From Bacillota bacterium (lineage in GTDB: Bacteria; Bacillota; DTU030; DUMP01): a stretch of 38,078 nucleotides of DNA. The stretch lies in assembly GCA_030153805.1 (NCBI GenBank), contig JASKLG010000009.1, positions 1-38,078 of the forward strand, read 5' to 3'. Shown piece by piece: positions 7,065-16,568 of the stretch. The translations under genes were made by a program, and so were the position numbers. Numbering within the stretch: position 1 is the first letter of the stretch; every line of letters starts with the position of its first letter. The notes beneath the pieces are model-generated. The model saw only the letters and a list, made by a program, of their open reading frames with translations. It had not been told where the DNA came from and ran no database searches.

Positions 7065-7784
7065 CTACCGTTTTAGCCGGACGACGGCTTCGTTGCCGCT
7101 ACGCACATCGATAGTGGCCGCTACCTGTCCCCGGGCCTTCAGCTCGGCCAAAGTACCGTTAAGAAGTGCTAGTTTCCTGTCAATGTCCACAGGCCGACCC
7201 AGGAGTATCTGCTGACCGTTTAAGGTATAAAGGGTGAATTCACCGGCGTCATCGCGGTGGATCTCGGCCATCTGAGCCAGAAATTCGTCTTTCAAGCCCT
7301 GCAGACAACGGCTGATGTCCTGCACTACCTCTCCCGGCAGGCGCTGACCCAGACGTACCTCATCTTCAATGCTAAAGCCCGTTACCAGAGGAAGGGCTTG
7401 TCCGCTGAGATCGGGCCGGACGGCCAGAATCACGCCGTCACCGGCCACCTCTAAAAAAGAAGTGCGGTAGGGCAGAAGAAATAACGGGCGGCGCTCCTCC
7501 ACCTTGAGCACCACCTGCCCGGGCAGGTGTCGGATGAGTTGAATACTCTTGATCCAAGGGTGGCCGGCCACCGCTCGGGCCACCTCATCGGCCCGTAAGC
7601 TGAATATATTGACTCCCGCCTTAACACCGGTCAACGCCTGGATCTCTTCGCTTTTTACCTGCCGGATTCCAACAACCTCGATGCTTCTTACAGTAAAGTA
7701 AGGGGAGCGCATGAGTCCTGCAGCAGCCCCCATGAGAACCATGAAGATCAAAATAAGAATTTGAAACGCCCGCCGCGAAAGCAT
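7065..7784 (-). CDS. ftsQ: Cell division protein FtsQ/DivIB
   Basis: This bitopic membrane protein of the divisome links FtsL and the septal synthase. The 239-residue product has a short cytoplasmic N-terminus, a membrane segment (about residues 8-25), a POTRA domain starting FTVRSIEVVG and containing HPWIKSIQLIRHLPGQVVLKVEERRP, then the FtsQ/DivIB beta domain. The ATG start lies three bases after the murA stop, with an AAGAGGT site upstream. The position after murA and before DUF881 and sbp is typical of Clostridia. Confidence 0.88.
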   Translation of the reverse strand: MLSRRAFQILILIFMVLMGAAAGLMRSPYFTVRSIEVVGIRQVKSEEIQALTGVKAGVNIFSLRADEVARAVAGHPWIKSIQLIRHLPGQVVLKVEERRPLFLLPYRTSFLEVAGDGVILAVRPDLSGQALPLVTGFSIEDEVRLGQRLPGEVVQDISRCLQGLKDEFLAQMAEIHRDDAGEFTLYTLNGQQILLGRPVDIDRKLALLNGTLAELKARGQVAATIDVRSGNEAVVRLKR

Positions 7785-7787
7785 CTT

Positions 7788-9044
7788 TCACCGTACCTCT
7801 TGAATCCGCTCTATCTGAGCACCGAGCTTCTTAAGCTTCTTTTCGAGATCCTCATAACCCCGGTCGATGTGGTGCACGTGCTCTACCAGAGTCTGCCCGT
7901 CGGCCACCAGTCCGGCCAAAACCAGCGCCACACCCGCCCTGAGGTCCGAGGCTTCAACGCAGGCACCGCTTAACCGTTCCACGCCGCGGATGACGGCCGC
8001 CCGCCCTTCGATTTTAATCTGGGCACCCATGCGCCTGAGTTCGTCGACGTGCTTGAACCGGTTGATGAAAATGTTCTCAATAACTACGCTGGTACCTTCA
8101 GCAATGCTCAACATGGCCATAGTTTGGGGCTGCATGTCGGTAGGATAACCCGGGTAGGGCAGAGTCTTAACGTCCACCGCCTTAAGCCGACGGCCCGTTA
8201 CGTGGATGCCTTCCCCGCTCGTTTCCACTTCCGCCCCTGCCTCGCGCAGCTTGGCGGCGACAGGCTCAGTATGTTCGGCGATCACGTTTTCCAGGTAAAC
8301 ATCGCCCTGGGTCATAGCCGCGGCCACCATGAAGGTACCGGCTTCGATGCGGTCTGGAATAACGGAATGATTGGTAGGATATAGGTCGGTGACGCCTTCA
8401 ATTTTTATGGTATCCGTGCCGGCACCCCTGATCTTAGCGCCCATCTTATTTAGGAAATTCTGTAAATCGACAACCTCCGGCTCCTTGGCCGCGTTGCGAA
8501 TAAAGGTTATTCCGCGGGCACGCACGGCGGCCATCATGATGTTCTCGGTGGCCCCCACGCTGGGAAAATCCAGGTGCACGTCGCTACCGCGCAGCTCTTT
8601 GGCCTCGGCCAGCACGTACCCGTGCTTTTCGGTGATTTTTGCCCCCAGAGCCGCCAGGCCTTTAAGGTGCAGGTCAATAGGACGCGGCCCGATGGCGCAG
8701 CCCCCGGGGTAGGAAACCTTCACCCTGCCCAAGCGTCCGAGAAGGGCACCCATGATGAAGATGGAAGAGCGCATCTCACGCATGAGGTTTTCCGGAACCT
8801 CGCAGGACGCCACGTTCCACGCATCGATCTGGCAGTACCCCTTACCCCGTTCAACTTGAGCGCCCATAAGCTTGAGAATCTCGCACATAACTCGAACATC
8901 TCGTAAATCCGGTACCTCATGGATTTGGCAGCTACCGGGGCAAAGGAGACTCGCGGCCATGATCGGAAGGGTGGCGTTCTTTGCCCCGGCGATGCGGACC
9001 GTGCCTTTAAGCGGCGTCCCGCCCGTGATAATGAATCTGTCCAT
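7788..9044 (-). CDS. murA: UDP-N-acetylglucosamine 1-carboxyvinyltransferase (MurA)
   Basis: MurA transfers enolpyruvate from PEP to UDP-GlcNAc, the first committed step of peptidoglycan synthesis, in the cytoplasm. The 418-residue product has the normal length. The substrate-binding K22-N23 pair and the catalytic, fosfomycin-reactive cysteine C116 in PGGCAIGPRP are present. The open frame extends upstream over murC, but the ATG at 9044 gives the standard N-terminus MDRFIITGG and has a GGGGGGTG site nine bases upstream. It starts 43 bases after the murC stop and is followed by ftsQ. murB, often nearby, is not in this cluster. Confidence 0.95.
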   Translation of the reverse strand: MDRFIITGGTPLKGTVRIAGAKNATLPIMAASLLCPGSCQIHEVPDLRDVRVMCEILKLMGAQVERGKGYCQIDAWNVASCEVPENLMREMRSSIFIMGALLGRLGRVKVSYPGGCAIGPRPIDLHLKGLAALGAKITEKHGYVLAEAKELRGSDVHLDFPSVGATENIMMAAVRARGITFIRNAAKEPEVVDLQNFLNKMGAKIRGAGTDTIKIEGVTDLYPTNHSVIPDRIEAGTFMVAAAMTQGDVYLENVIAEHTEPVAAKLREAGAEVETSGEGIHVTGRRLKAVDVKTLPYPGYPTDMQPQTMAMLSIAEGTSVVIENIFINRFKHVDELRRMGAQIKIEGRAAVIRGVERLSGACVEASDLRAGVALVLAGLVADGQTLVEHVHHIDRGYEDLEKKLKKLGAQIERIQEVR

Positions 9045-9087
9045 ACGGGAAACACCCCCCGTTTCTCCTCTCCCTCTAAAGCAGTTA

Positions 9088-10482
9088 TCAGGCCTGAGCG
9101 ACGCTTTTTTCTTGCCGGCCGAGAGCCGCCACCAATTCCACACCGACAGTCCACACGTTGCCGGCGCCAACCGTGAGCACCAAGTCGCCCGGGCGGAGCC
9201 GCCCGAGAAGATAGGGGACAACATCTTTCAGATCGGGGATATATACCGGGCAAGGTCCATCTTGTGCCGCCACCGCGTCGACGATGAGCTTGGAAGTTAC
9301 GCCTGCGATGGGAGCTTCTCCCGCTGGATAGATATCGGTGATAATAAGTTCATCAGCCTGGCCGAAGGCCGTGCCGAATTCCCGGTGCAGGAATTTGGTA
9401 CGCGTGTAACGATGGGGTTGGAAGACGCAGATAATGCGATCAAAATGGCCCAATTTAGCCGCGCTTAAGGTAGCCTTAATCTCCGTGGGGTGATGGCCGT
9501 AATCGTCCACCACATAGATACCGCCCACCTCACCAACCAGCTCGAAGCGCCGGTGTACACCGTGGAAGTCGGCCAGGGCAGACCGGACCACACTGAGATC
9601 TATTCCTACCTCCCGGGCCACCGCCACTGTAGCCAGAGCGTTAAGGATGTTGTGTTTTCCCGGGACACTAAGGACTAGAGTGCCGAGGCACACGCTGCGT
9701 TCCCAAACCTCAAAGCTACTCCTCAGAGCATGGTGGCTGATGTTACGTGCCTCATAGTCAGCCGCGCTTTCTAAACCATACGTTACCACGCGCCTTTGGC
9801 AGGTAGCGGCGATACGGGCGGCATTGGCATTATCAGCACAGAGGACCGCCAGCCCGTCCTCCGGTACTTGGTTCACAAAGGTAGAAAATGCCTCGACAAT
9901 CTTCTCCGGGGTACCGTAGTAATCCAGGTGATCATCTTCCACGTTGGTGACCACGGCGATATGCGGTCTGAGTTTTAGAAAGCTGCCGTCGCTTTCATCG
10001 GCCTCGGCCACCAGGTATTCGCCGCCGCCCAGCTTAGCATTCCCGCCGATATCGTTCAGCTCCCCTCCAATAAGCACCGTAGGATCTAATCCTCCCCGCT
10101 CCAGCGCAAGAGAAATCATCGACGTGGTAGTGGTTTTGCCGTGTGCTCCGGCTACGGCTATACCCTTGCGCCCTTCCATGAGCCGGGCGAGCATCTCACC
10201 GCGCTGGATGACGGGAATGCCCGCTTTCCGGGCCGCCACAAGTTCCACGTTGTTTGCCGGAATTGCCGAGGAAACCACCACCAAATCCGGATGGCCGAGA
10301 TTGGTCACCCTGTGACCGATGTGGATTGTAGCTCCCATCTCCGCTAGCCGCGCGGTCGTCTCAGAGCGCTTAAGGTCGGAACCGGTTATGATGTTTCCTG
10401 CTTCTAGTAGTACTTTGGCCATAGCACTCATACCGGCACCGCCGATGCCGATAAAGTGAATAGTGCGTTTGGTCGTCAACAC
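9088..10482 (-). CDS. murC: UDP-N-acetylmuramate--L-alanine ligase (MurC)
   Basis: MurC is the ATP-dependent ligase that adds L-alanine to UDP-MurNAc. From the GTG at 10482 the product has 464 residues, with the nucleotide-binding GIGGAGMSA near the N-terminus and the Mur ligase ATP loop GAHGKTTT at 112-119. A GGAGAG site precedes this GTG; the open frame extends to an ATG at 10551 that would add a poorly conserved 23-residue tail, so I prefer the GTG. A TTG one codon downstream is also possible. It sits between murG and murA. All Mur-ligase domains (N-terminal, central and C-terminal) are present. Confidence 0.93.
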   Translation of the reverse strand: MLTTKRTIHFIGIGGAGMSAMAKVLLEAGNIITGSDLKRSETTARLAEMGATIHIGHRVTNLGHPDLVVVSSAIPANNVELVAARKAGIPVIQRGEMLARLMEGRKGIAVAGAHGKTTTTSMISLALERGGLDPTVLIGGELNDIGGNAKLGGGEYLVAEADESDGSFLKLRPHIAVVTNVEDDHLDYYGTPEKIVEAFSTFVNQVPEDGLAVLCADNANAARIAATCQRRVVTYGLESAADYEARNISHHALRSSFEVWERSVCLGTLVLSVPGKHNILNALATVAVAREVGIDLSVVRSALADFHGVHRRFELVGEVGGIYVVDDYGHHPTEIKATLSAAKLGHFDRIICVFQPHRYTRTKFLHREFGTAFGQADELIITDIYPAGEAPIAGVTSKLIVDAVAAQDGPCPVYIPDLKDVVPYLLGRLRPGDLVLTVGAGNVWTVGVELVAALGRQEKSVAQA

Positions 10483-10580
10483 GCAGGTTCTCTCCTTCCA
10501 AGCTCTGTCTTTATCCGCGCGGTAGGGTAACTTGTGGGTGGCGCCTTGCATTGTACTCTATGCATCAGGCGGCCGAGGTG

Positions 10581-11693
10581 TTACTGGCAGCCGGCCAGGC
10601 GCTTAATTTCCGCAGCAATAATGTGGGCTGCATCGCGCCTTCCCAAGGCCCGAGCACGTTCGGCCATGAGGGCGCGTTCCTCCGGGCGGGCCAAAAGGTC
10701 CTGCACGGTCTGCGCCAGCCGCCTACCGCTCAGATCCTTTTCCCGGATCATTATCGCTGCGCCCCGGTCCACTAAAAGCCGCGCATTGTACTCCTGGTGA
10801 TTGGCGGTAACATAAGGAGAAGGCACCAGAATGGCAGGGATACCTCGGGCCGTGATCTCCGCAATGGTAGTGGCTCCGGCCCTGGTTACTACCAGATCGG
10901 CCGCCGCCAAAGCATCTTCCATATTATATAAATAAGGCCTCAGTAACATTTTCCCCTTCCCCGGGGCAGGTATACCCGCCCGGCGCACTTTCTCCTCAAT
11001 TGTAGCAAAATCAGCGCTCCCTGTCACCACAAGCAGCATATTCCCAGGTTGGGCAAGAAGTGCCGGTGCGGCCGCCACAGCCGCCTCGGTAAGCGGCCGG
11101 GCTCCGCGACTGCCGCCGAAAACCACCACCAGCTGGACGCCGGGGTCGATATCCAAATTTTTCCGCCCCTCCTCGCGCCCGCGCCGCCATACCGCCTCGC
11201 GCACCGGGTTACCGCTGACCAAGACTTTGCGTTTGGGGAAAAAACGGGCAGAATCCTCGTACGAGACGGCCACCCGCCGGGCAAACCGGCTGAGAGAGCG
11301 GTTGGCCAGGCCCGGGAGGGCGTTTTGCTCATGAAGCAATACAGGAATACGGCAGAGGGCGGCGGCCAAGACCACAGGCACCATAACATAGCCACCTGTA
11401 CCCACTACCACCTCCGGCCGGAAGCGGCGGATGATCCTAAGTGCTTGGACAAAACCGTGCAAGTTTTGAAATAGCGTGCTCAAATTGGCCGGCGTGAGGC
11501 GCCGCTTCAGTCCGGCCGAGCTGATGGTTTCCAGCTCAAAGCCTGCCTTGGGCACCAATTCGCTTTCTAAGCCGCGTTCGGTGCCGACAAAAAGCAGTTT
11601 TGCGTTCTGATCTTCGCGGCTTAAGAGCTGAGCCACCGCCAGGGCCGGGTAAACGTGCCCGCCGGTACCACCGCCCGTAAAAAGAACGCGCAT
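10581..11693 (-). CDS. murG: Undecaprenyl-PP-MurNAc-pentapeptide GlcNAc transferase (MurG)
   Basis: MurG adds GlcNAc to lipid I to make lipid II at the inner face of the cytoplasmic membrane. The 370-residue product opens with the donor-binding loop GGGTGGHVYPALAVA and has the C-domain features VTRAGATTIAEI and PSPYVTANHQEYNA typical of the family. It lies between ftsW and murC in the usual Clostridia order, 18 bases after the ftsW stop. The ATG start is preceded by an AGGGAGGAG site. Confidence 0.95.
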   Translation of the reverse strand: MRVLFTGGGTGGHVYPALAVAQLLSREDQNAKLLFVGTERGLESELVPKAGFELETISSAGLKRRLTPANLSTLFQNLHGFVQALRIIRRFRPEVVVGTGGYVMVPVVLAAALCRIPVLLHEQNALPGLANRSLSRFARRVAVSYEDSARFFPKRKVLVSGNPVREAVWRRGREEGRKNLDIDPGVQLVVVFGGSRGARPLTEAAVAAAPALLAQPGNMLLVVTGSADFATIEEKVRRAGIPAPGKGKMLLRPYLYNMEDALAAADLVVTRAGATTIAEITARGIPAILVPSPYVTANHQEYNARLLVDRGAAIMIREKDLSGRRLAQTVQDLLARPEERALMAERARALGRRDAAHIIAAEIKRLAGCQ

Positions 11694-11711
11694 TCCTATC
11701 TCCTCCCTGTA

Positions 11712-12812
11712 TTACACCCGCTGGCCCTGGCTGGAGATGTTGAGTAGAATCCCGATTCCTCCCAAAGAGAACACGAGCGAGGAGCCGCCGTAACTGATAA
11801 AAGGCAAAGGGATTCCGGTAATAGGAAGAGAGCCTGTAACCACGCCGATGTTCACTAAAGCCTGCAAAGTTACCATGCCAATGATGCCGATGGCGAGAAG
11901 TGACCCAAAGCGGTCCGGCGCCAGCATGGCCGCACGGCAACCCCGCCAGACAAGGAGAAAGAAGAGAACTAGCACAGACAAGGTACCAAGAAACCCGAGT
12001 TCTTCGCCGAGGATGGCAAAGATGAAGTCCGTATGTCGTTCCGGCAGGTAGAGATACTTCTGGTGGCTTTGGCCGAGGCCAACGCCGAAAAGCCCACCGG
12101 ATCCGATGGCATAAAGGGACTGAATGATGTGGTACCCGGCACCAAGCGGATCAGCGCTCGGATTTAAGAAGGCTAGAAAACGGTTGCGGCGGTATGTTTC
12201 GCCCATGATGGCCCACCAAATTACGGGCACCGACAACGCCGCCAAACCTGCCAAATGCCTCCCGTCGGCACCGGCTGCAAAGAGCATTATCCCCGCCGTT
12301 CCGGCCAGGGCTACGGCGGTACCCAAGTCCGGCTGTTTGAGAATCATGAGGAACAGGGCAGCGAGAAGTACGAGGGGTGGGAATAGGCCGCGCCAGAAAT
12401 CCCGGATCTTCTCTCCCCGGTCGGCCAGAAACCCTGCCAGAAATAAAACTGTGCAAAGCTTGGCCACTTCCGACGGCTGGACGTTTACCGGGCCCACCCG
12501 TAACCAACGCTGCGCCCCGCCGCCCTCCCGGCCTATTCCTTCAACCAGCACAATTCCCAGCAGAACCACAGCCACAATAAGGGCCGGAACCCCCCAGCGC
12601 TTTAGCCGGTGATAGTCGACCTGCATGAGAAAACTCATTCCCACCAAACCAAGGAACGACCACAACGCCTGGCGCTTTAAATAGTACAGGCCGTCGTTGA
12701 ATTCGGCCGCAGCCGCGACGCTGCTGGAACTAAAAACCATAACAATTCCCAGCCCCAGGAGGGTAATCGTAGCAAAAAAGATGAGAAAATCGGGCCGTCC
12801 TTTGTTTCTCAC
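11712..12812 (-). CDS. ftsW: Lipid II polymerase FtsW/SpoVE (SEDS family)
   Basis: This polytopic SEDS glycosyltransferase polymerises lipid II together with a class B PBP at the septum; spore-formers may use a paralogue, SpoVE, in the spore cortex, and the two cannot be told apart here. The 366-residue product has about ten membrane segments. SEDS marks include QPSEVAK, the catalytic-aspartate region KQPDLGTA, a large loop with PERHTDFIF, and SYGGSS near the C-terminus. The start is GTG, overlapping the murD stop by four bases (GTGA), so the two genes are translationally coupled. Confidence 0.92.
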   Translation of the reverse strand: MRNKGRPDFLIFFATITLLGLGIVMVFSSSSVAAAAEFNDGLYYLKRQALWSFLGLVGMSFLMQVDYHRLKRWGVPALIVAVVLLGIVLVEGIGREGGGAQRWLRVGPVNVQPSEVAKLCTVLFLAGFLADRGEKIRDFWRGLFPPLVLLAALFLMILKQPDLGTAVALAGTAGIMLFAAGADGRHLAGLAALSVPVIWWAIMGETYRRNRFLAFLNPSADPLGAGYHIIQSLYAIGSGGLFGVGLGQSHQKYLYLPERHTDFIFAILGEELGFLGTLSVLVLFFLLVWRGCRAAMLAPDRFGSLLAIGIIGMVTLQALVNIGVVTGSLPITGIPLPFISYGGSSLVFSLGGIGILLNISSQGQRV

Positions 12813-14179
12813 GCCGATTCCCTCCCCAGTTCGGCTACTGCCGCTTTGAAGGCGCGCCCGCGCTCTTCATAGTTGGCAAACATATCAAAACTCGCACAGG
12901 CAGGAGAAAGAAGCACTGTATCCCCAGGCCGGGCCAGGGTACGGGCCAGCCGCACGGCCGCGTTCAGGGACTCGACCTCGTGTACGGCCGTAAATCCCCC
13001 CGCCCGAAGCGCCTGGCGAAACTTCGGGACGGCCTCTCCCAAAAGCACCACCGCCCGGCAGCGGGCCTTAATCACCTCCACCAGACCGGCAAGATCAGTG
13101 CCCTTGTCGCGCCCGCCGGCGATAAGAACGATAGGTGGCGGAAAGGCCTCTAGGGCCTTGATGGCTGCGTCCGGATTGGTCCCTTTGGAGTCGTTTACGT
13201 AACGCACACCTTCGATGGTGGCCACATACTCACAGCGGTGTTCTACACCGGTAAAGGACTTGAGGACGTGGGTAATGGTTGTAATCTCGGCGCCGGCAGC
13301 ACACGCGAGGAGAGCCGTGGCCAGGGCATTTTCCAGGTTGTGCACCCCGGGAATTCCCAGCTCTTCTACCCGGCAGAGGATTTCCCGTTTTCCCTGCCAG
13401 CCCAAAACAAGCCGCCCCTCCTCTACCCACGCCCCTTCGCTTAGGGGCTGCCGGCGGCTGAAGAAGAGCACCCTGCTTTTCGCAAGATCGGCCAGGGAAC
13501 GGGTGGGGCCGTCGTCGGCGTTTAGTACCAGGAAGTCCTCCGGACCCTGGTTGGCGAACACCCGGGCCTTAGCCGCACGGTAGGCGGCGAAGCTGCCGTG
13601 CCGGTCAAGATGATCTTCGCTCAGGTTGAGGACGGCGCTGATGCGGGGGTGGAAGCGCTCGGTGCGGACCAGTTGGAAGCTGGAAACCTCAGCCACCACC
13701 CAGGTGCCGGGTGCGAGGTCGGCAACAGCCCGGCTAAGGGGGACGCCGATATTTCCGGCGACCACACTTGGTAGGCCGGCCTCCCTGAGCGCCCGGCCCA
13801 CCCAGCTGGTAGTAGTAGTTTTTCCGTTAGACCCGGTAATAGCGACATACGGTCCCCGGTAAAGGCGCCCGGCAAGCTCCAGCTCACCGATGACTGGTAT
13901 GTGTCGCCGGTCGGCTTCGGCTAGAAGGGGTATGGTGTCCGGTACGCCGGGGCTTACGACGATAAAGTCGATTCCGTTGAGCAGCGAAAGCGGGTGCTCC
14001 CCGAGAACCAGTTCGACCCCCAGGTCGCTGAGCGTCTGAACCTCAGGCACGAAGGCAATTTCCGAACGGGCGTCGGTAGCCACCACCTGCGCTCCGTGCC
14101 GGGCCAGAACCTCCGCGGCGGCGGTGCCGCTCCGGGCAAGTCCCACCACCAGAACGCGTTTACCTCTATATTCCTCCAC
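12809..14179 (-). CDS. murD: UDP-N-acetylmuramoyl-L-alanine--D-glutamate ligase (MurD)
   Basis: MurD adds D-glutamate to UDP-MurNAc-L-Ala. From the GTG at 14179 the product has 456 residues, starting VEEYRGKRVLVVGLARSG, with the ATP loop GSNGKTTTT at about 116-124. I chose this GTG because an AAGGGGG site lies about eight bases upstream; the open frame runs back over the mraY end to 14302 and that extra part is not conserved-looking. GTG at 14185 is a close alternative. It follows mraY after 32 bases and overlaps ftsW by four bases. Confidence 0.93.
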   Translation of the reverse strand: MEEYRGKRVLVVGLARSGTAAAEVLARHGAQVVATDARSEIAFVPEVQTLSDLGVELVLGEHPLSLLNGIDFIVVSPGVPDTIPLLAEADRRHIPVIGELELAGRLYRGPYVAITGSNGKTTTTSWVGRALREAGLPSVVAGNIGVPLSRAVADLAPGTWVVAEVSSFQLVRTERFHPRISAVLNLSEDHLDRHGSFAAYRAAKARVFANQGPEDFLVLNADDGPTRSLADLAKSRVLFFSRRQPLSEGAWVEEGRLVLGWQGKREILCRVEELGIPGVHNLENALATALLACAAGAEITTITHVLKSFTGVEHRCEYVATIEGVRYVNDSKGTNPDAAIKALEAFPPPIVLIAGGRDKGTDLAGLVEVIKARCRAVVLLGEAVPKFRQALRAGGFTAVHEVESLNAAVRLARTLARPGDTVLLSPACASFDMFANYEERGRAFKAAVAELGRESA

Positions 14180-14211
14180 AAGCACACCCCCTTTGCAGCT
14201 TAAGGCCGTGT

Positions 14212-15171
14212 TCAAGCCCCCATATACCACAGCGCCAAACCGAAGGAGGCAAAAGCCGCCCCGGCCAGCCAAAAACGCCGAACTACTACCGGTTCCGGCC
14301 AACCTCCCAGTTCAAAGTGATGATGCAGTGGGCTCATGCGGAAGATGCGCCTCCCTGTGAGACGAAAGTAAACCACCTGCATAATCACAGAAAGCGTCTC
14401 CAGCACATACACGCCCCCAATTACGGCCAGCCAGATCTCCGTTTTTGTAAGCACAGAGGTGGCCGCCAGCCCCGCCCCTAGGGCCAGAGAACCGGTGTCT
14501 CCCATGAAGATTTGGGCCGGGTAAGAATTAAACCAGAGAAATCCAAAGCAGGCGCCTGCAAAGGCCGCCGTAAAGACGGCCAACCCTGGACTCTGCTCCA
14601 GGGCGATGAAAGTGTAGGCCAGGAAGGCAATATTGGCGGTACCGGCGGCCAGGCCGTCTAAGCCGTCGGTAAGGTTGACCGCGTTGGCGGCACCTACCAC
14701 CACAAAGATGACGAAAGGAATGTACCAAAAGCCGAGGTGCCATGTTCCTATAAACGGAAGGCGCACCGCATCACCGAGGGCTGGATTGAAGTAGACCCAT
14801 GCACCTAGAAGGCCGGCCAGGATTACCTGAGCCGCCAACTTCTCCCTAGCCTTAAGGCCCAAAGACCTGCGGCGCACAGCCTTGCGCGCGTCATCTTCCA
14901 GCCCGATGAAGGCATACCCCAAAGTAAGGCCTAAGGCCATTAGCGTACCCGGCGCGCCGCGGGTAAAGAGGAGGGCGGAAGCGGCAGTGGCCCCAACCAA
15001 TACCAAGCCTCCCATGGTAGGTGTGCCCGCTTTTACCTGGTGCCGCGCCGGCCCTTGACTGCGGATGGTCTGGCCGTACTTTAGGCGTCGGAGGTAGCTG
15101 ATAAGAGGTGGAGTCAAAGTCAGAGTGAGAGCCAGGCTTAAGACCGCAGCTCCAAGGATACGGCTCAACAT
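14212..15171 (-). CDS. mraY: Phospho-MurNAc-pentapeptide transferase (MraY)
   Basis: MraY is the integral membrane enzyme that moves phospho-MurNAc-pentapeptide from UDP to undecaprenyl phosphate, making lipid I. The 319-residue product has about ten membrane segments. Family motifs are GTPTMGG, the metal-binding NAVNLTDGLDGLA region, GDTGSLALG and the C-terminal SPLHHHFE. Its start touches the murF stop, so the two are translationally coupled. Confidence 0.95.
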   Translation of the reverse strand: MLSRILGAAVLSLALTLTLTPPLISYLRRLKYGQTIRSQGPARHQVKAGTPTMGGLVLVGATAASALLFTRGAPGTLMALGLTLGYAFIGLEDDARKAVRRRSLGLKAREKLAAQVILAGLLGAWVYFNPALGDAVRLPFIGTWHLGFWYIPFVIFVVVGAANAVNLTDGLDGLAAGTANIAFLAYTFIALEQSPGLAVFTAAFAGACFGFLWFNSYPAQIFMGDTGSLALGAGLAATSVLTKTEIWLAVIGGVYVLETLSVIMQVVYFRLTGRRIFRMSPLHHHFELGGWPEPVVVRRFWLAGAAFASFGLALWYMGA

Positions 15172-16568
15172 TACTGTTCCTCCAAAATTTTTCCTGTTAA
15201 GGCCGCCACTACTTCTTCAAAGTGCATGCCGCGCGAAGCTTTAACCAGCACCACGTCTCCCGGCCGGACGGCCTGTCGCGCCGCCTCGGCCGCCGCCCGA
15301 GCATCCTGGCAGATCAACACCTGTGCGGCGGGAAGTCCCTCAGTCCGCGCAGCTTCTGCCAGGTGAACTGAAAGCGGCCCGGCAGTAATCAGGCAGTCCA
15401 CACCCACTTCAGCCGCCAGGCGGCCGATTTCCCGGTGTGCATCCAAGCCGTACTCGCCCAGCTCCAGCATGTCACCCAGAATGGCCACCTTGCGCCGGTG
15501 GCCGGCCACGTCCTTGAGCGTCTCCAGTGCACCGCGCATGGAGGTTGGATTGGCATTGTACGAGTCGTCGATGATGAGAACACCGTCCGGCCGGCGGGTG
15601 AGGTTTAGCCGCATGGCCGAAGGGCGAAACGCCTCAAGACCGGAACACATTTCCTCCAAACTCAGGCCGAAGTAGTGACCCACGGCTATGGCGGCCAGTG
15701 CGTTGAGTGCCGTGAAACGGCCCGGCAGAGGAACAAAAACCTCACCCGTACCGCAGGGTCCGCTTACCTTAAACCGCACACCTTCCGTTCCCACAGGCTC
15801 GACTCCCTCTGCCCGGAAATCCGTGCCCTCCCCCAGCCCGAAGTACACCGCCCGAGCGCGACTTTTAGCTGCCTGGCTGCGGACCCAGGTGTCGTCTCCG
15901 TTGAGCACGGCCAGCCCGTCCGGTGGCAGAGCCTCCAGGAGTTCACCCTTAGCCCGGGCAATATTTTCCTGTGATCCAAGAATTTCGATGTGGGCATGTC
16001 CGATGTTGGTGATAACCCCCACCTCTGGCCGGGCCGCCTGAGCCAGGCGGGCGATTTGGCCCAGGCCGCGCATGGCAAGTTCAACCACCGCCACATCATG
16101 GTGCCCTTCCAAGTTAAAAAGTGTGAGGGGCAGCCCGATTTCCGTGTTGAGGTTCCCTTCATTTTTCAACGTAGAGTAGCGGGTACCGAGAACAGCCGCC
16201 GTCAAATCTTTCGTCGTGGTTTTACCGGTACTCCCGGTAATGGCCACCGTACGCACGGCAAACGAATTCCGGTACCACGCGCCCAGTGCAAGAAGGGCGG
16301 ATGCGGTATCGGCAACACGGATCAGGGCCTTCCCTTCCGGCACACTTCCCGGCATCTCTTGCTCTATAAGGGCTGCAACTGCACCTGCGGCCAGGGCGGC
16401 AGGCAGAAAAGCATGCCCGTCCACCCGCTCTCCCCGGATGGCCACAAATAAGTCGCCCGGGTGCACTCGGCGCGAGTCATGAGATACGCCAGTTATGGTC
16501 GCCTCCGGGTTGCCCTTAAGATATCCGTTTGTAATCTGGGCCACCTCGGCTGCCGTCATTGGCCGCAT
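15171..16568 (-). CDS. murF: UDP-MurNAc-tripeptide--D-Ala-D-Ala ligase (MurF)
   Basis: MurF attaches D-Ala-D-Ala, completing the UDP-MurNAc-pentapeptide. The 465-residue product has the ATP loop GSTGKTTTK at 112-120 and a DSRRVHPGDLFVA N-terminal domain. Two starts are possible: ATG at 16568 gives MRPMTAAEVA, which resembles common MurF N-termini, and ATG at 16559 gives a four-base ATGA overlap with murE. Either way it is coupled to murE. Confidence 0.93.
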   Translation of the reverse strand: MRPMTAAEVAQITNGYLKGNPEATITGVSHDSRRVHPGDLFVAIRGERVDGHAFLPAALAAGAVAALIEQEMPGSVPEGKALIRVADTASALLALGAWYRNSFAVRTVAITGSTGKTTTKDLTAAVLGTRYSTLKNEGNLNTEIGLPLTLFNLEGHHDVAVVELAMRGLGQIARLAQAARPEVGVITNIGHAHIEILGSQENIARAKGELLEALPPDGLAVLNGDDTWVRSQAAKSRARAVYFGLGEGTDFRAEGVEPVGTEGVRFKVSGPCGTGEVFVPLPGRFTALNALAAIAVGHYFGLSLEEMCSGLEAFRPSAMRLNLTRRPDGVLIIDDSYNANPTSMRGALETLKDVAGHRRKVAILGDMLELGEYGLDAHREIGRLAAEVGVDCLITAGPLSVHLAEAARTEGLPAAQVLICQDARAAAEAARQAVRPGDVVLVKASRGMHFEEVVAALTGKILEEQ